Assembly (NCBI RefSeq): GCF_029581195.1 | Contig: NZ_CP120737.1 | Span: 3,449,001 to 3,513,000 of the forward strand | Reading direction: 5' to 3' | DNA: 64,000 nt | From: Solwaraspora sp. WMMD791 | GTDB lineage: Bacteria; Actinomycetota; Actinomycetes; Mycobacteriales; Micromonosporaceae | Notes under the pieces: model-generated | What the model saw: only the letters and a program-made list of their open reading frames with translations | The model's database searches: none | What the model was told of the DNA's origin: nothing | Made by a program: the position numbers and the translations under genes | Shown here: one piece after another, positions 8,180-17,475 of the stretch | How the letters are laid out: each line of letters begins with the position of its first letter | How positions within the stretch are numbered: position 1 is the first letter of the stretch

Positions 8180-8888
8180 CCCTGATGGTGCCGGCACCGT
8201 CGTCGGGCCCGGTCCCGGGCAGCGGTACGGCGTGGCCGTCCTGCTCGCCGGGCTCGGCGCCGGGGTCGGCGCACTGGTCAAACCGGTTGCCGGCTGGGCC
8301 CTGGGCCTGCCCTGGGTGCCGTTGGCCGGCCCGCTGCGCCTGATCGACGCGGTGCCGCCGGTGCCGGCGCTGATCGGCGGAGTGCTGCTGGGGGTGGTCG
8401 CCGGCCTGGTGCTGGCCGCCGCCGACGCCGCCGAACACCTGTACCTGGTGGTAGGCCGGGACCGGTTGACGCTGCGGCGCGGCGAGTCCGAGACGACGGT
8501 ACGCCGAAGCGCCGTCGGTGCGGTGTTCCTGGACGGCACCAGGTTGGTGGTGCTCGGCCACCGTGGCGAGGAACTGTGTTCCCGGGCGGGTGACGTCCCG
8601 GCCGCGCGGCTCGGTGCCACGTTGACCCGGTACGGCTACCCGTGGCGGCCCGACGGTGATCCGTACCGGTCGGCGTACCGCCTGTGGGTGCCCGGCCTGC
8701 CGGGGCTGCCCGCCGGTGCGGACGCGCTGTTCACCGCCCGGCAGCGCGCCCTGGACCGCGACGACCGGGCCGAAGCGGAGCTGCTGCGCACCGAACTGGC
8801 CACGATGGACGTCGTGGTCCGCGACGAGGTGGTGCCGCAGGTCGGGCGGCGGCAGTTCTGCCGCGTGGCCACCGACGCGCCGGGGTGA
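8166..8888 (+). CDS. YqeB-like membrane protein of unknown function
   Basis: 240 residues from GTG 8166, overlapping the permease end. Two hydrophobic segments at about 20-42 and 60-85 are followed by a soluble domain (LYLVVGRDRLTLRRGESETTVRRSAVGAVFLDGTRLVVLG) resembling the PH-like domain of YqeB-family proteins. The C-terminal ~90 residues are charged and helical (ARQRALDRDDRAEAELLRTEL). Probably transcribed with the ABC exporter. The family call rests on the two-TM plus beta-rich layout and is moderate. Confidence 0.65.
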   Translation: MTSPDPDGAGTVVGPGPGQRYGVAVLLAGLGAGVGALVKPVAGWALGLPWVPLAGPLRLIDAVPPVPALIGGVLLGVVAGLVLAAADAAEHLYLVVGRDRLTLRRGESETTVRRSAVGAVFLDGTRLVVLGHRGEELCSRAGDVPAARLGATLTRYGYPWRPDGDPYRSAYRLWVPGLPGLPAGADALFTARQRALDRDDRAEAELLRTELATMDVVVRDEVVPQVGRRQFCRVATDAPG

Positions 8889-9023
8889 CCGACGCGCCGG
8901 GATGACGTGCCGGCGTTACCGACGGAGCGCCGCTGGGTACAAGGGTGCCATCCGCCGACGCGGATCCCGGCGGGACCCCGCCCGGCGGGGCCGGCACGGC
9001 GAAGCGACCTTGAGGAGGAAACG

Positions 9024-9230
9024 ATGCGCGGCGGTTCGATATCCGGGGTGATCGTGCTCATCTGGCTGGTCATCGGTCTGGTCGCGGCGGTGCAACGCGG
9101 CTACTTCGAACGCGACGACACCAACTGCGCGCACGCCGGCACCACCATCGTCACGGTGATCGCCGGCCCGCTCAACTACATCGGCGTCAACCCGCAGATC
9201 GACTGTGACCTGCCGGAACCGTCCGAGTGA
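9024..9230 (+). CDS. small single-pass membrane protein
   Basis: 68 residues (MRGGSISGVIVLIWLVIGLVAA...). ATG 9024 is preceded by GAGGAGG 6-7 nt upstream. One membrane helix (about 7-26) is followed by a short extracytoplasmic tail with two Cys (NCAHAG and IDCDLP) that could pair, and a second mildly hydrophobic stretch TTIVTVIAGPLNYIGV. Common as an unannotated actinomycete gene; function unknown. Confidence 0.7.
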   Translation: MRGGSISGVIVLIWLVIGLVAAVQRGYFERDDTNCAHAGTTIVTVIAGPLNYIGVNPQIDCDLPEPSE

Positions 9231-9240
9231 CCCGTACCGG

Positions 9241-9708
9241 TCAGGCGTCGGCGAGGTGGGGCGGGAAGCCGCCGGTGGCGACCGGCCCCCACCTGTCGAC
9301 GGTCACCTGGATCAACGACTTGCCCTGCCGCCGCATCGCCTCGCGGTACTCGTCCCAGTCCGGGTGTTCGCCGGCGATGCAGCGGTAGTACTCGACGAGC
9401 CCGTCCAACGCCTGCGGCATGTCGACGACGGTGGCGGTGCCGTCGATCTGCACCCACGGTCCGTTCCAGTCGTCGGAGAGCACCACGGCCGACACCCTGG
9501 GGTCGCGGCGGAGATTCACCGCCTTGGCCCGGTCCGGGTAGGTGGCGACGACCAGCCGCCCGCCGGTGTCGACACCGCAGGTCACCGGCGAGGACTGCGG
9601 GCGACCGTCGGCCCGGGTCGTGGTCAGCACCGCCCGGTGCCGGGTCCGCAGGAACTCCACCAGGCCGGCCCGGTCGACCCGGGTGTTCGTCGCGATGGCA
9701 CGTGCCAC
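9241..9708 (-). CDS. PPOX-class F420-dependent enzyme (flavin-reductase-like split barrel)
   Basis: 155 residues from GTG 9708 (GGGAG upstream). HRAVLTTTRADGRPQSSPVTCGVD, LVVATYPDRAKAVNLRRDPRVSAVVLSDDW and VQIDGTATVVD are the strands of the pyridoxamine-phosphate-oxidase-like split barrel with the Arg/Lys-rich F420/FMN phosphate-binding segment. In actinomycetes this short form usually uses F420. The much longer open frame upstream (to 10878) is antisense to the DUF2071 gene. Divergent from that gene with ~70 bp between. Confidence 0.88.
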   Translation of the reverse strand: MARAIATNTRVDRAGLVEFLRTRHRAVLTTTRADGRPQSSPVTCGVDTGGRLVVATYPDRAKAVNLRRDPRVSAVVLSDDWNGPWVQIDGTATVVDMPQALDGLVEYYRCIAGEHPDWDEYREAMRRQGKSLIQVTVDRWGPVATGGFPPHLADA

Positions 9709-9777
9709 GATGGGCTCCCTCGGGTTCGGCGCCCACGACCTGCGGGCGCACCTGGACCGGACCGGCACAATGATCCC

Positions 9778-10530
9778 ATGCGCGCCGCTGGTCAACCGCC
9801 GGGTGAGCCGATCACCCCTACCGCCGCCCGACCGATCCGCCGACCGGTGCTCGTGCAGAGCTGGCACGATCTGGCGTTCCTGCACTGGCCGGCGGACCCG
9901 TCGATGGTCGCCGGGCTGCTGCCGCCCGGCACCCGGCCGGACACCGTCGACGGCGTCACCTACGTCGGGCTGATCGGGTTCCGGATGGTCGGCGTCGGGA
10001 TGTTCGCCGGGCCCGGCATCCCGTACCTGGGGACCTTCTGCGAGACGAACGTACGGCTCTACTCGGTCGACGACGCGGGACGGCGGGCCGTGGTGTTCCG
10101 CTCGCTGGACGCGGCCCGGCTGGTGCCGGTGCTGGTGGCGTTGGCCAGCCTGCGGTTGCCGTACCGGTGGTCGTGGATGCGACTGGACCGCACCGGCGAC
10201 ACCCTCACGTACCGGTGCCGGCGGCGGTGGCCGGGGCCGCGCGGCGCGGCCAGCCGGATGTCGATCCGGGTCGGTGCGCCGATCGCCGAGCCGACCCCGC
10301 TGGAGCACTTCCTCACCGCCCGCTGGGGGCTGCACGAGCGGGTGTACGGGCGGACCCGCTACCTGCCGAACGAACACCCGCGGTGGCCGTTGCACCGGGC
10401 GGAGCTGGTGGACCTGGACGACGGTCTGCTCGTCGCCGCCGGGCTGCCCGCCCCGGACGGCCCACCGGTGAGTGTGCTCTACTCCCCCGGCGTACCGGTC
10501 CGCTTCGGCGCCCCGGTCGCCGTGCCGTGA
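9778..10530 (+). CDS. DUF2071 / YqjF-family protein
   Basis: 250 residues from ATG 9778. The order of motifs SWHDLAFLHWPADPSMVAGLLPPGTRPD, YVGLIGFRMVGVGM, FCETNVRLYS, HFLTARWGLHERV and LPNEHPRWPLHRAEL is that of DUF2071 (YqjF) proteins, which share the acetoacetate-decarboxylase fold. No substrate is known. The TGA stop lies within the first copy of a 20-bp direct repeat (10519-10556). Confidence 0.88.
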   Translation: MRAAGQPPGEPITPTAARPIRRPVLVQSWHDLAFLHWPADPSMVAGLLPPGTRPDTVDGVTYVGLIGFRMVGVGMFAGPGIPYLGTFCETNVRLYSVDDAGRRAVVFRSLDAARLVPVLVALASLRLPYRWSWMRLDRTGDTLTYRCRRRWPGPRGAASRMSIRVGAPIAEPTPLEHFLTARWGLHERVYGRTRYLPNEHPRWPLHRAELVDLDDGLLVAAGLPAPDGPPVSVLYSPGVPVRFGAPVAVP

Positions 10531-10556
10531 GAGCGGTAGCCGTGCCGTGAGAGCGG
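10519..10556. repeat. 20-bp tandem duplication at the 3' end of the DUF2071 gene
   Basis: The unit CGTGCCGTGAGAGCGG plus TAGC occurs twice in tandem; the first copy contains the TGA stop of the DUF2071 gene. A recent slippage duplication with no evident function. Confidence 0.7.
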
Positions 10557-10619
10557 CCGTCCCGGCGTGCGACCGGCTGTGCGGTCGCGGAACTTGCCCC
10601 CAATGATCACAATGCGGGG

Positions 10620-12230
10620 ATGGCACGACGATGGTGGGCCGTGGCCGCGACGACGGTGCTGGTGGTGACGACCGCCGGCTGCGTCGACGGGGGCACGTCG
10701 CAGCTGCCCGCCCGGGTCGGGCAGCTGCCGGAGCAGGTCCGTGGGCTCGGTCCGGCGGTGTTCGCCGTGGCGGTGGCCGACGAACGCCGTACCGACCTGA
10801 CCGGACTGGTGGCGGTGGAGCGCTTCGGCGACGAGATCGCCGGGGTGGCGCCCGACCGCCGTCATGCCGAGATCGCACTCGGCGACCCCCGCTTCCCGAC
10901 CGTCGCCGACGGGCTCGCCGAGGACCGACGGGCCGCCCTGCTCGCTGACGGACGGATCGTCGACGTCGCGCTGCCCGACCACGTCTACCTCCGGACCGCG
11001 ACCGGGGTCGGCCCGCAGTTGTCGATCACCGGGCCCCGTTGCCTGATCGTTCGCCGGGACGGCACGGTCGAGCAGCCAGCGGTGGAGGCTGCCTGCGTCG
11101 TCGCCGACCACGGCGGCGTGATCTGGCAGGAACGACCGGGCGACCGGTTCGGCGGAGTCGACCGGACCACCGGGGCCGTCAGCCCGACGATCGCACTGCC
11201 CAGCTACCCGATCGCCGCCTCACCGGACGGACGGCTGCTGGCCGCGCTGACCGACGACCGGCCGGCGCGGCTGATCATCGCGGACACGGCCGGCGGGAGT
11301 TGGCGCCCGACGGTCGAGGTCGCCCGTACCTTCGTCTCCGGGGTCTTCACCGACGCCGGGTTCGCCGTGACCCACCTGCGGGACGGGTTGCGGGCGGTGA
11401 GCGTGGTCCAGCCCGACGGCGTGGTCCGCACCCTGCTCAGCCCGGTCGGCGACGTGACGTTCGCGCCGGCCGGCCGGTACGCGCTGGTGGAGGAGACCGG
11501 GTCTGGTGCCCGGCGGTTGGCGGTGCTGGACCTGACGTCGGGGTCGGTGGTGCCGGTGACGGAGGCCCCCGAGCCGGCCGGTGACGCGGGCCGGCCCGGT
11601 CCGACCGATCTCCCCCCAGTGGCGGGCAACCTCGCCGTCGCGGTGGCCGGCGAGGCGGCGCTGGTCGTCGAGCTGCCGTACGACGCTGATGTGCGCCGCG
11701 ACGCCGACCTGCCCAACCGGGTCTGGTCGGTCGATCTGGCGAGCGCGACCGCACGGCCGGGCCCCGACCTGCGGGGGGTGTCGTCGGCCACGGTTCTGCC
11801 CTCGACCGGGGCGTCCCTGGCGGCGCTGCGGCTGGGGCCCAGCGGTGACGCCATGACCATCGACGCGGCCGGCACCGTCACCACCGCCGGATCGCTGGCG
11901 ACTCCCCGGACCGCGTTCCCGGACGGCACGGTGCTGCACGATCTGCACGACGAGGACGGTGAGCTCCGCGTCGACCGGGTGCTGCTCACCGACGGCGCGG
12001 GCCAACGCACCGAGATCGCCACCGGCGGCGGCTCCGGGCAGCGGGTGGCTGGTGTGCTGGCGACCCCCGACGGCGCGCACCTGCTCGTCTCGCTGCGGTC
12101 GGATCGCGGGGGCAGCCGTCCGCCGGGGCCGGACGATGCCCTGGTGCTGGTCCGCCGGGACGGCACCGGCGAGCCGCTGGTGCTCTACCAGGGGGCGGTG
12201 CTGGTCAGCCTGGGCATGACCACCGAATAG
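10620..12230 (+). CDS. secreted lipoprotein, predicted beta-propeller
   Basis: 536 residues. The N-terminus MARRWWAVAATTVLVVTTAGC is a lipoprotein signal with lipobox TTAG|C, so the mature protein is anchored to the outer membrane face by Cys21. The rest alternates beta-strand blocks (SPDGRLLAALTDDRPARLIIAD, PAGRYALVEETGSGARRLAVLDL, TPDGAHLLVSLR) at roughly 60-70 residue spacing, as in WD40/TolB-like propellers. No catalytic motif is seen. Ends ~30 bp before the convergent XRE gene. Confidence 0.75.
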   Translation: MARRWWAVAATTVLVVTTAGCVDGGTSQLPARVGQLPEQVRGLGPAVFAVAVADERRTDLTGLVAVERFGDEIAGVAPDRRHAEIALGDPRFPTVADGLAEDRRAALLADGRIVDVALPDHVYLRTATGVGPQLSITGPRCLIVRRDGTVEQPAVEAACVVADHGGVIWQERPGDRFGGVDRTTGAVSPTIALPSYPIAASPDGRLLAALTDDRPARLIIADTAGGSWRPTVEVARTFVSGVFTDAGFAVTHLRDGLRAVSVVQPDGVVRTLLSPVGDVTFAPAGRYALVEETGSGARRLAVLDLTSGSVVPVTEAPEPAGDAGRPGPTDLPPVAGNLAVAVAGEAALVVELPYDADVRRDADLPNRVWSVDLASATARPGPDLRGVSSATVLPSTGASLAALRLGPSGDAMTIDAAGTVTTAGSLATPRTAFPDGTVLHDLHDEDGELRVDRVLLTDGAGQRTEIATGGGSGQRVAGVLATPDGAHLLVSLRSDRGGSRPPGPDDALVLVRRDGTGEPLVLYQGAVLVSLGMTTE

Positions 12231-12263
12231 GCAGGCGGACGCGGGACGACGGTGGGCAGCGGG

Positions 12264-13142
12264 TCACAGATCGCGCAGGGCGCGGTGCAGCAGGTCACGG
12301 CTGGCGTCGGGCGGTTCGGCCTCGATGAACAGCCGGCCGACTGCGGCCGCGTACCGGTCGACGTCCTCCCGCTTGTCCAGGTAGAGCGCGCTGGTCAGGT
12401 GCTCCAGGTAGACCACGTCGGCGAGCTCCTGCTCCGGGAAGCGCAAGATGCTGAAGGCACCGCCGGCGGCCGCGTGGCCGCCGCTGCGGAACGGCACCAC
12501 CTGTAGCCGTACCTGCGGCAACTCGCTGATCTGGGCAAGCGCTTCGATCTGCCCGCGCAGCACCCGGGTCCCGCCGATCGGCCGGCAGAGCACCGCCTCG
12601 TCGACCACCGCCCAGATCCGGGGTGCGTCGGGCCGGTCGAGCACCCGCTTGCGGGCCATCCGCAGCTCGACCCGCCGTTCCACCTCGGCGGGACCGCAGC
12701 CGCTGAACCCGATGCCGACGACAGCCCGGGCGTACTCCTCGGTCTGCAGCAGCCCCGGCACGAACTGGATCTCGTACGTACGGATCAGGCTGGCCGCCGA
12801 TTCGAGGTCCAGGTAGTACTGGAACCAGGTGGGCAGCAGGTCGGCGTACGGGTGCCACCAGCCCGGCTGGTTCGCTTCCCGGGCGAGCGTGGTCAGCGCC
12901 GTCCGCTCGGCGAGGTCGACGACGCCGTAGAGGGTGAGCAGATCGTCGACGTCGCGTTCCTTGAACCCGACCCGGCCCAGCTCCATCCGGCTGATCTTGG
13001 ACTCTGAGGCCCGGATCGCCCAGCCGGCGTCCTCCCGGCTGACCCCGTTCGCCTCCCGCAGCCGGCGCAGCCGGGCACCGAGCTGCATCCGGCGGACGGT
13101 AGGTCCGCCGGCCGGATGCCCGTGCTGTCCGACCACGCTCAT
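12264..13142 (-). CDS. XRE-family regulator with DUF5753 domain
   Basis: 292 residues. N-terminal HTH_3: LGARLRRLREANGVSREDAGWAIRASESKISRMELGRVGF (about 22-62). The remainder is the DUF5753 ligand-like domain with QYYLDLESAASLIRTYEIQFVPGLLQTEEYARAV, LRGQIEALAQISELPQVRLQVVPF and YLEHLTSALYLD. Such regulators usually precede a DUF397 protein; here the partner 8 bp upstream is a DUF574 methyltransferase. Confidence 0.93.
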   Translation of the reverse strand: MSVVGQHGHPAGGPTVRRMQLGARLRRLREANGVSREDAGWAIRASESKISRMELGRVGFKERDVDDLLTLYGVVDLAERTALTTLAREANQPGWWHPYADLLPTWFQYYLDLESAASLIRTYEIQFVPGLLQTEEYARAVVGIGFSGCGPAEVERRVELRMARKRVLDRPDAPRIWAVVDEAVLCRPIGGTRVLRGQIEALAQISELPQVRLQVVPFRSGGHAAAGGAFSILRFPEQELADVVYLEHLTSALYLDKREDVDRYAAAVGRLFIEAEPPDASRDLLHRALRDL

Positions 13143-13150
13143 GGCGCGGG

Positions 13151-13960
13151 CTACGGCTTGCGGCCGACGCCGCAGTACTGGTCGGACTCGGGTAGCTGCG
13201 CCTGGTCCGGCTCCGGCCGCCAGCGGTTCACCGGCACCACCCCCGGCTCGACCAGGTCGAGCCCGTCGAAGAACCGGCTGATCCGCTGCGGGCTGCGCAG
13301 GTGGTACTGCGGGTTGGCCGATTCGTTCCAGATCCGGGCGGCCTCGACCACGCCGGGGCTGGTGTCGGCACCGTCGTAGAGGGCCAGGTAGCTGCCGGAC
13401 GGCAACCTCTCGAGCAGGCGACCGACGATGCCTGCGGCATCGTCGTCGGCGGCGATGTGGCCGAGGATTCCCATCAGCATCAGCGCGACCGGCTGGCTGA
13501 AGTCGAGGGTACGGCCGGCCTCCCGCACGATCGACTCCGGATCGCGCAGGTCGGCGTCGAGGTAGTCGGTGACGCCCTGCGGGGTGCTGGTCAGCAGTGC
13601 CCGGGCGTGCACCAGCACCAGCGGGTCGTTGTCGACGTAGACGATCCGGGCCTCGGGTGCGACCGCCTGGGCGACCTCGTGGGTGTTGTCGGCGGTCGGC
13701 AGGCCGGTGCCGATGTCGAGGAACTGGCGGACACCGGCGGGGCCGGCCAGGTGACGCACCGCGCGGGCCAGGAAGTCACGCGACAGCCGGGCGTTCTGCG
13801 CCATCTCCGGGAATGCGTCGCGGATCTGGTCGCCGACCTCCCGGTCGACGGCGTAGTTGTCCTTGCCGCCGAGCAGGTAGTTCCAGATCCGGGCGGTCTG
13901 CGGAACGGACGTGTCCAGCTTGGGCGCTGGAGCTGGCCCGTTCGAGGGGTCGTCGACCAC
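13151..13960 (-). CDS. SAM-dependent methyltransferase (DUF574 / Methyltransf_19)
   Basis: 269 residues: DTSVPQTARIWNYLLGGKDNYAVDREVGDQ is the DUF574 opening; QFLDIGTGLPTADNTHEVAQ is the SAM loop and ARIVYVDNDPLVLVHARALL binds the ribose/adenine; ALMLMGILGHIAADDD and FFDGLDLVEPGVVPVNRWRP complete the family pattern. Substrate unknown. Co-transcribed with the XRE regulator, a pairing typical of actinomycetes. Confidence 0.93.
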   Translation of the reverse strand: MVDDPSNGPAPAPKLDTSVPQTARIWNYLLGGKDNYAVDREVGDQIRDAFPEMAQNARLSRDFLARAVRHLAGPAGVRQFLDIGTGLPTADNTHEVAQAVAPEARIVYVDNDPLVLVHARALLTSTPQGVTDYLDADLRDPESIVREAGRTLDFSQPVALMLMGILGHIAADDDAAGIVGRLLERLPSGSYLALYDGADTSPGVVEAARIWNESANPQYHLRSPQRISRFFDGLDLVEPGVVPVNRWRPEPDQAQLPESDQYCGVGRKP

Positions 13961-14061
13961 GGTGCATCCTCACGATTCGGGCATGAACGAACGGTCTGCA
14001 CTATAACCCCGAAGATCATCACCGCCAAGGTCGCTTGTGGAACTTCCACATTGGTTCCGGT

Positions 14062-16395
14062 TCACCCCGGCGGTACGGCGAGCAGCTGCCGCAGGTGGCC
14101 GACCGGCTGCGGCCGACCGTACCGGTAGCCCTGCCCCCGCGGGCAGCCGATCTCCGCGACGGCCCGGTGCTGTGTCTCGGTCTCCACCCCCTCGGCGACC
14201 ACGACCAGCCCGAACGCGTCCGCCAACCGGGTGACCATCTCGACCGTCGCGTACGCGGTCGCGTCCCGGGTGTCGAGCCGGTCGACGAAACTGCGGTCGA
14301 TCTTCAGATCGGTGGCCGGCAACCGGTGCAGGTAACTCAGTGACGAGTAACCGGTACCGAAGTCGTCGATCGAGATCCGTACCCGAAGCTCCCGCAGCCG
14401 GCGCAGGCCGGCGAGCACCTCGTCGGCGCTGTCGATCAACGCCGTCTCGGTCAGCTCCAGGGTCAGCCCGGCCGGCGCCAGCCCGGCCGCCGCCAGCGCC
14501 TCGTCGACCGTGCCGACCAGGTCGGCACGGAGCAGATGGGCCGGCGCCAGGTTCACCGCCACCGACATGCCCGGCGCCAGGTCCTGCCAGGACGCCGCGT
14601 CCCGGCAGGCGGCGGCGAGCACCCACCGGTCCAGCGGCAGCACCAGCCCGGTCTCCTCGGCCAGCGGCAGGAACCGTGCCGGGCTGAGGAGTCCGTGCCG
14701 GGGATGCCGCCATCGCACGAGCGCCTCGGCCGCCCGGACCACCCCGCTGCCGACCTCGACGATCGGCTGGTAGGCCAGCTCGAACTGGTCGCCGTCGTCG
14801 ACCGCGCGGCGCAGGTCGGCGATCAGGTCGGCGCGGGTCACCGCCGCCTCCCGTAGGGCTGGCGTGCAGAACCGGTACGCGGACTTACCGGCCGCCTTCG
14901 CCGCGTACATGGCGATGTCGGCGTCGCGCAGCAGATCGGCGTCGCCGGTGTGCTGCGGGCCGTACTCGGCGATGCCGATGCTCGCCGAGGTGCCGCTTCC
15001 GTCGGCGAGCGCGGCCAGCAGCCGCTGCGCCAACCGTTCGGGATCGGCCGCCGGGTCGCCACGGCGGTCCGGCTCGGCCGCGGCCGACGGGTCGAGCAGG
15101 ACGGCGAACTCGTCGCCGCCGAGCCGGGCGGTCAACCCCGCGCCGGCCACGACGGCCTGCATCCGGGTCGCCACCTCAGCCAGTACGGCGTCGCCGCTGG
15201 CATGCCCGAACCGGTCGTTGACCTGCTTGAACCCATCGAGGTCGAGCAGCAGGACCGCGACGGCGGGCCGGTCGGGGCCGACCATGGCATCCGGGTACGG
15301 CTCCCCTGGGTGGTCGCCGTGCCCACGGCGGGCGACGATGGCCTGCCGTAGCCGTCGGGTGAACAGCAGCCGGTTCGGCAGCCCGGTCAACTGGTCGGTG
15401 TAGGCCAGTTGTCGCAGCCGCGCGGCCAAGCGCCGGTTCTCGTTGGCTGCCAACGCCTGACGGACGGCGAGCGCCGCGAGCAGCGCCACCGCGCTGCCCT
15501 GCACCACCGGTACGGGTTGCCCGTCGACGACGATCGCCACGATCGCCGCCCCCACCGTCAGGTACGGCAGCGCCACCCGCCACCACGGCATCGGCGCGGG
15601 CTCGGCGGTCTCGTCGACCTGGTCCAGGTCGGCCGGGGGCGGGTAGCGGCTGGCGCAGGCCACCAACAGGTAGCTCAGCGGCCAGCAGACGTCGATCGGA
15701 TGCCCGGCCTGGTACTGCCCCTGGGCGATCAGCGACACGTACACCGCGTCGGCCCCGGCGCGCAGGGCCAGGCTGACGCCGAGCAGGGTCAGTGGTGGCC
15801 ACAGTGGGCGTGCCGGCGCGGCGACCGAGATCAGCACGGCCAGCTGGATCAGGTCCAGCATCGGGTAGAACATGCCCAGGCTGCGGGCGGTGCCGTCCAG
15901 GTCGGCACCGGCCATGTCCCGGTAGACCACCACCCAGGCGACCGGGATGAGCGCGAGCCCGACGATCACCCCGTCGAGCACCACCCGGGCCCGGCCCAGC
16001 CCGCTGCGGGGCGCCGACACCGCTGACAGCAGCGCGGCGGTGCCGGTGACGATGCCGGCGACGAAGACCGCGCCGACCAGCGGGGTGTGCGGCAACGCGT
16101 CGGCACCGAGCCGACCGACCGTCCAGATGGTACGGCCGGCGGCGGCCAGGCCCATGGTGGCCGCCAGCAGCAGCCAGAAGCGGCGCAGTGCCGGCGGGTG
16201 CCGACCGGCGGTCTCGGCGCAGGCGAGGGTGGCGCAGCCGGCGACGACGGTGGCACCGAGGTCGCTGGCCAGCGCCGCCGCTGGTCCACCGGCGACGAGC
16301 CAGGCGACCTCGACCGTGGCGGCCCCGACGCCGACGCCGAGGGCCGCCGTACCGGCTCGTCGGGGCCGTGCCGGCGCCGGACGGTCTGCTGCCAC
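14062..16395 (-). CDS. membrane-bound GGDEF-EAL cyclic-di-GMP protein
   Basis: 777 residues. The first ~300 contain about eight hydrophobic segments (an integral membrane sensor, not MHYT). The diguanylate cyclase domain follows (LAYTDQLTGLPNRLLFTRRL; intact ARLGGDEFAVLLD around 424-430). The EAL domain has intact EALVRWRHP near 557, ELTETALIDS, DDFGTGYSSLSYL and EGVETETQH. Both active-site signatures are present, so it may make and degrade c-di-GMP; no RxxD I-site is evident immediately before GGDEF. In actinomycetes such proteins influence development through BldD. Confidence 0.93.
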   Translation of the reverse strand: MAADRPAPARPRRAGTAALGVGVGAATVEVAWLVAGGPAAALASDLGATVVAGCATLACAETAGRHPPALRRFWLLLAATMGLAAAGRTIWTVGRLGADALPHTPLVGAVFVAGIVTGTAALLSAVSAPRSGLGRARVVLDGVIVGLALIPVAWVVVYRDMAGADLDGTARSLGMFYPMLDLIQLAVLISVAAPARPLWPPLTLLGVSLALRAGADAVYVSLIAQGQYQAGHPIDVCWPLSYLLVACASRYPPPADLDQVDETAEPAPMPWWRVALPYLTVGAAIVAIVVDGQPVPVVQGSAVALLAALAVRQALAANENRRLAARLRQLAYTDQLTGLPNRLLFTRRLRQAIVARRGHGDHPGEPYPDAMVGPDRPAVAVLLLDLDGFKQVNDRFGHASGDAVLAEVATRMQAVVAGAGLTARLGGDEFAVLLDPSAAAEPDRRGDPAADPERLAQRLLAALADGSGTSASIGIAEYGPQHTGDADLLRDADIAMYAAKAAGKSAYRFCTPALREAAVTRADLIADLRRAVDDGDQFELAYQPIVEVGSGVVRAAEALVRWRHPRHGLLSPARFLPLAEETGLVLPLDRWVLAAACRDAASWQDLAPGMSVAVNLAPAHLLRADLVGTVDEALAAAGLAPAGLTLELTETALIDSADEVLAGLRRLRELRVRISIDDFGTGYSSLSYLHRLPATDLKIDRSFVDRLDTRDATAYATVEMVTRLADAFGLVVVAEGVETETQHRAVAEIGCPRGQGYRYGRPQPVGHLRQLLAVPPG

Positions 16396-16496
16396 CGGCG
16401 GAATCTATCGTCCCGTACGGATGTCGCCGGGTAGGCTGTCGGCGAGTTTACAAGGGACCTGACCGGGTGGACGGTCCCGGTGGACCGGACGTCGGC

Positions 16497-16781
16497 TCAG
16501 CCGGCCTGGCTGGCGATGCCGAACCGCACGCCGCCGTCGTCGTCGACGGCCGCGTCGAGGGCCTTGTCCTGCAGCATCGTGGCGGCGTCGGGGTCGAGGA
16601 AGACCCGGGCGCCGGAGGAGTCCACCACCTGGTCACCGGTGTCCGGCTGGTCGGCGAGGGTGAGCGTGAGCGAGCCTGCGGTCGGGTCGGCGGCGATCCG
16701 CAGCCCGGCACTCTCCGGCGCCTGCTGTTGCGCGGCGATCTCCCGGATCACGAACACGGCGTTGTCGGTCATGGTCAGCAT
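16497..16781 (-). CDS. HesB/IscA-like protein lacking the cluster-binding cysteines
   Basis: 94 residues from ATG 16781, preceded by GGAG; the frame continues to 16838 but lacks a ribosome site there. MLTMTDNAVFVIREIAAQQ, SAGLRIAADPTAGSLTLTLAD, DSSGARVFLDPDAATMLQDKALDAAV and RFGIASQAG follow the A-type Fe-S carrier fold, but the protein has no cysteine at all, so it cannot ligate a cluster by the usual Cys plus CxC motif. Such Cys-less paralogues occur in actinomycetes, often misnamed adhesin. Role unknown. Confidence 0.82.
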   Translation of the reverse strand: MLTMTDNAVFVIREIAAQQQAPESAGLRIAADPTAGSLTLTLADQPDTGDQVVDSSGARVFLDPDAATMLQDKALDAAVDDDGGVRFGIASQAG

Positions 16782-17071
16782 TGCGACTCCTCGGCTGGTG
16801 TGGTCACGGGCTGGCGTGCCCGGCGCGCGACACCGCACGATCGGCGTGCGGCGGGATCGGGATCTGCGGGATTTCTGACGGCGCGGCGGACAGTGCGCGG
16901 CGGGCGGTCAGGGCGGGCGGCGGAAGCTCCAGGTACTGGGTCGGTCGGCGGCCGTCTGCCACCCACCGTGCCCGACATCCGCCGGCCCGTCAAATCTCCC
17001 GGGTGATCCCGGCGTTTCCCGCACGACGCCTCGACGCTCGCCGCGCGACGGCCGGCACTCGCCTGGGACGC
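16782..17071. other. 290-bp intergenic region
   Basis: Lies upstream of the HesB-like gene and downstream of rpmG. GAGGAGT is the ribosome site for 16781. I see no convincing gene, RNA or strong hairpin; it presumably holds the HesB-like promoter and the rpmG terminator. Confidence 0.5.
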
Positions 17072-17239
17072 TCAGCGCTCCTCACGGAACAGCACGTGGC
17101 GACGCAGCACCGGGTCGTACTTGCGTAGCACCAGCCGGTCCGGGTCGTTGCGGCGGTTCTTCCGGGTGACGTACGTGTAGCCGGTGCCTTCGGTGCTGCG
17201 CAGCTTGATCACCGGGCGGAGTGCGGTCTGTCGGGCCAT
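17072..17239 (-). CDS. rpmG: ribosomal protein bL33, zinc-independent paralogue
   Basis: 55 residues: [55 protein letters not shown] fits bL33 over its length. No cysteine is present, so the two CxxC zinc knuckles are absent (C-minus form). ATG at 17239 overlaps the stop of rpmB by 1 base (TGATG). Known role of such paralogues: replacing the zinc-containing version under zinc starvation. Confidence 0.95.
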   Translation of the reverse strand: MARQTALRPVIKLRSTEGTGYTYVTRKNRRNDPDRLVLRKYDPVLRRHVLFREER

Positions 17240-17475
17240 CAGATCCGCGCCCCCTTGGCCCGCAGGTCGGCGACGACGGCCTCGATGCCCCGTCGGTCGA
17301 CGGTCCGCATGGCCCCCGTGGTGAGGGTCAGGGTGATCCAGCGGCGCTCGGCGGCCAGCCAGTACCGGTGCCGTTGCAGGTTGGGTCGCCACTGGCGGCG
17401 GGTGCGCCGGTGCGAGTGGGACACGGCGTTGCCGAAGCTGGGGGTGGCACCGGTGACGTCACATCGTCGGGACAT
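17239..17475 (-). CDS. rpmB: ribosomal protein bL28, zinc-independent paralogue
   Basis: 78 residues: [40 protein letters not shown]... is bL28. Only one Cys (Cys5) remains, so there is no zinc ribbon. A TAGGAGTG ribosome site precedes ATG 17475, with a Zur-like palindrome at 17487-17507 directly upstream. The 5' end overlaps the 3' end of the winged-helix gene by 17 bp. Made under zinc limitation, by analogy with other actinobacterial Zur regulons. Confidence 0.95.
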   Translation of the reverse strand: MSRRCDVTGATPSFGNAVSHSHRRTRRQWRPNLQRHRYWLAAERRWITLTLTTGAMRTVDRRGIEAVVADLRAKGARI

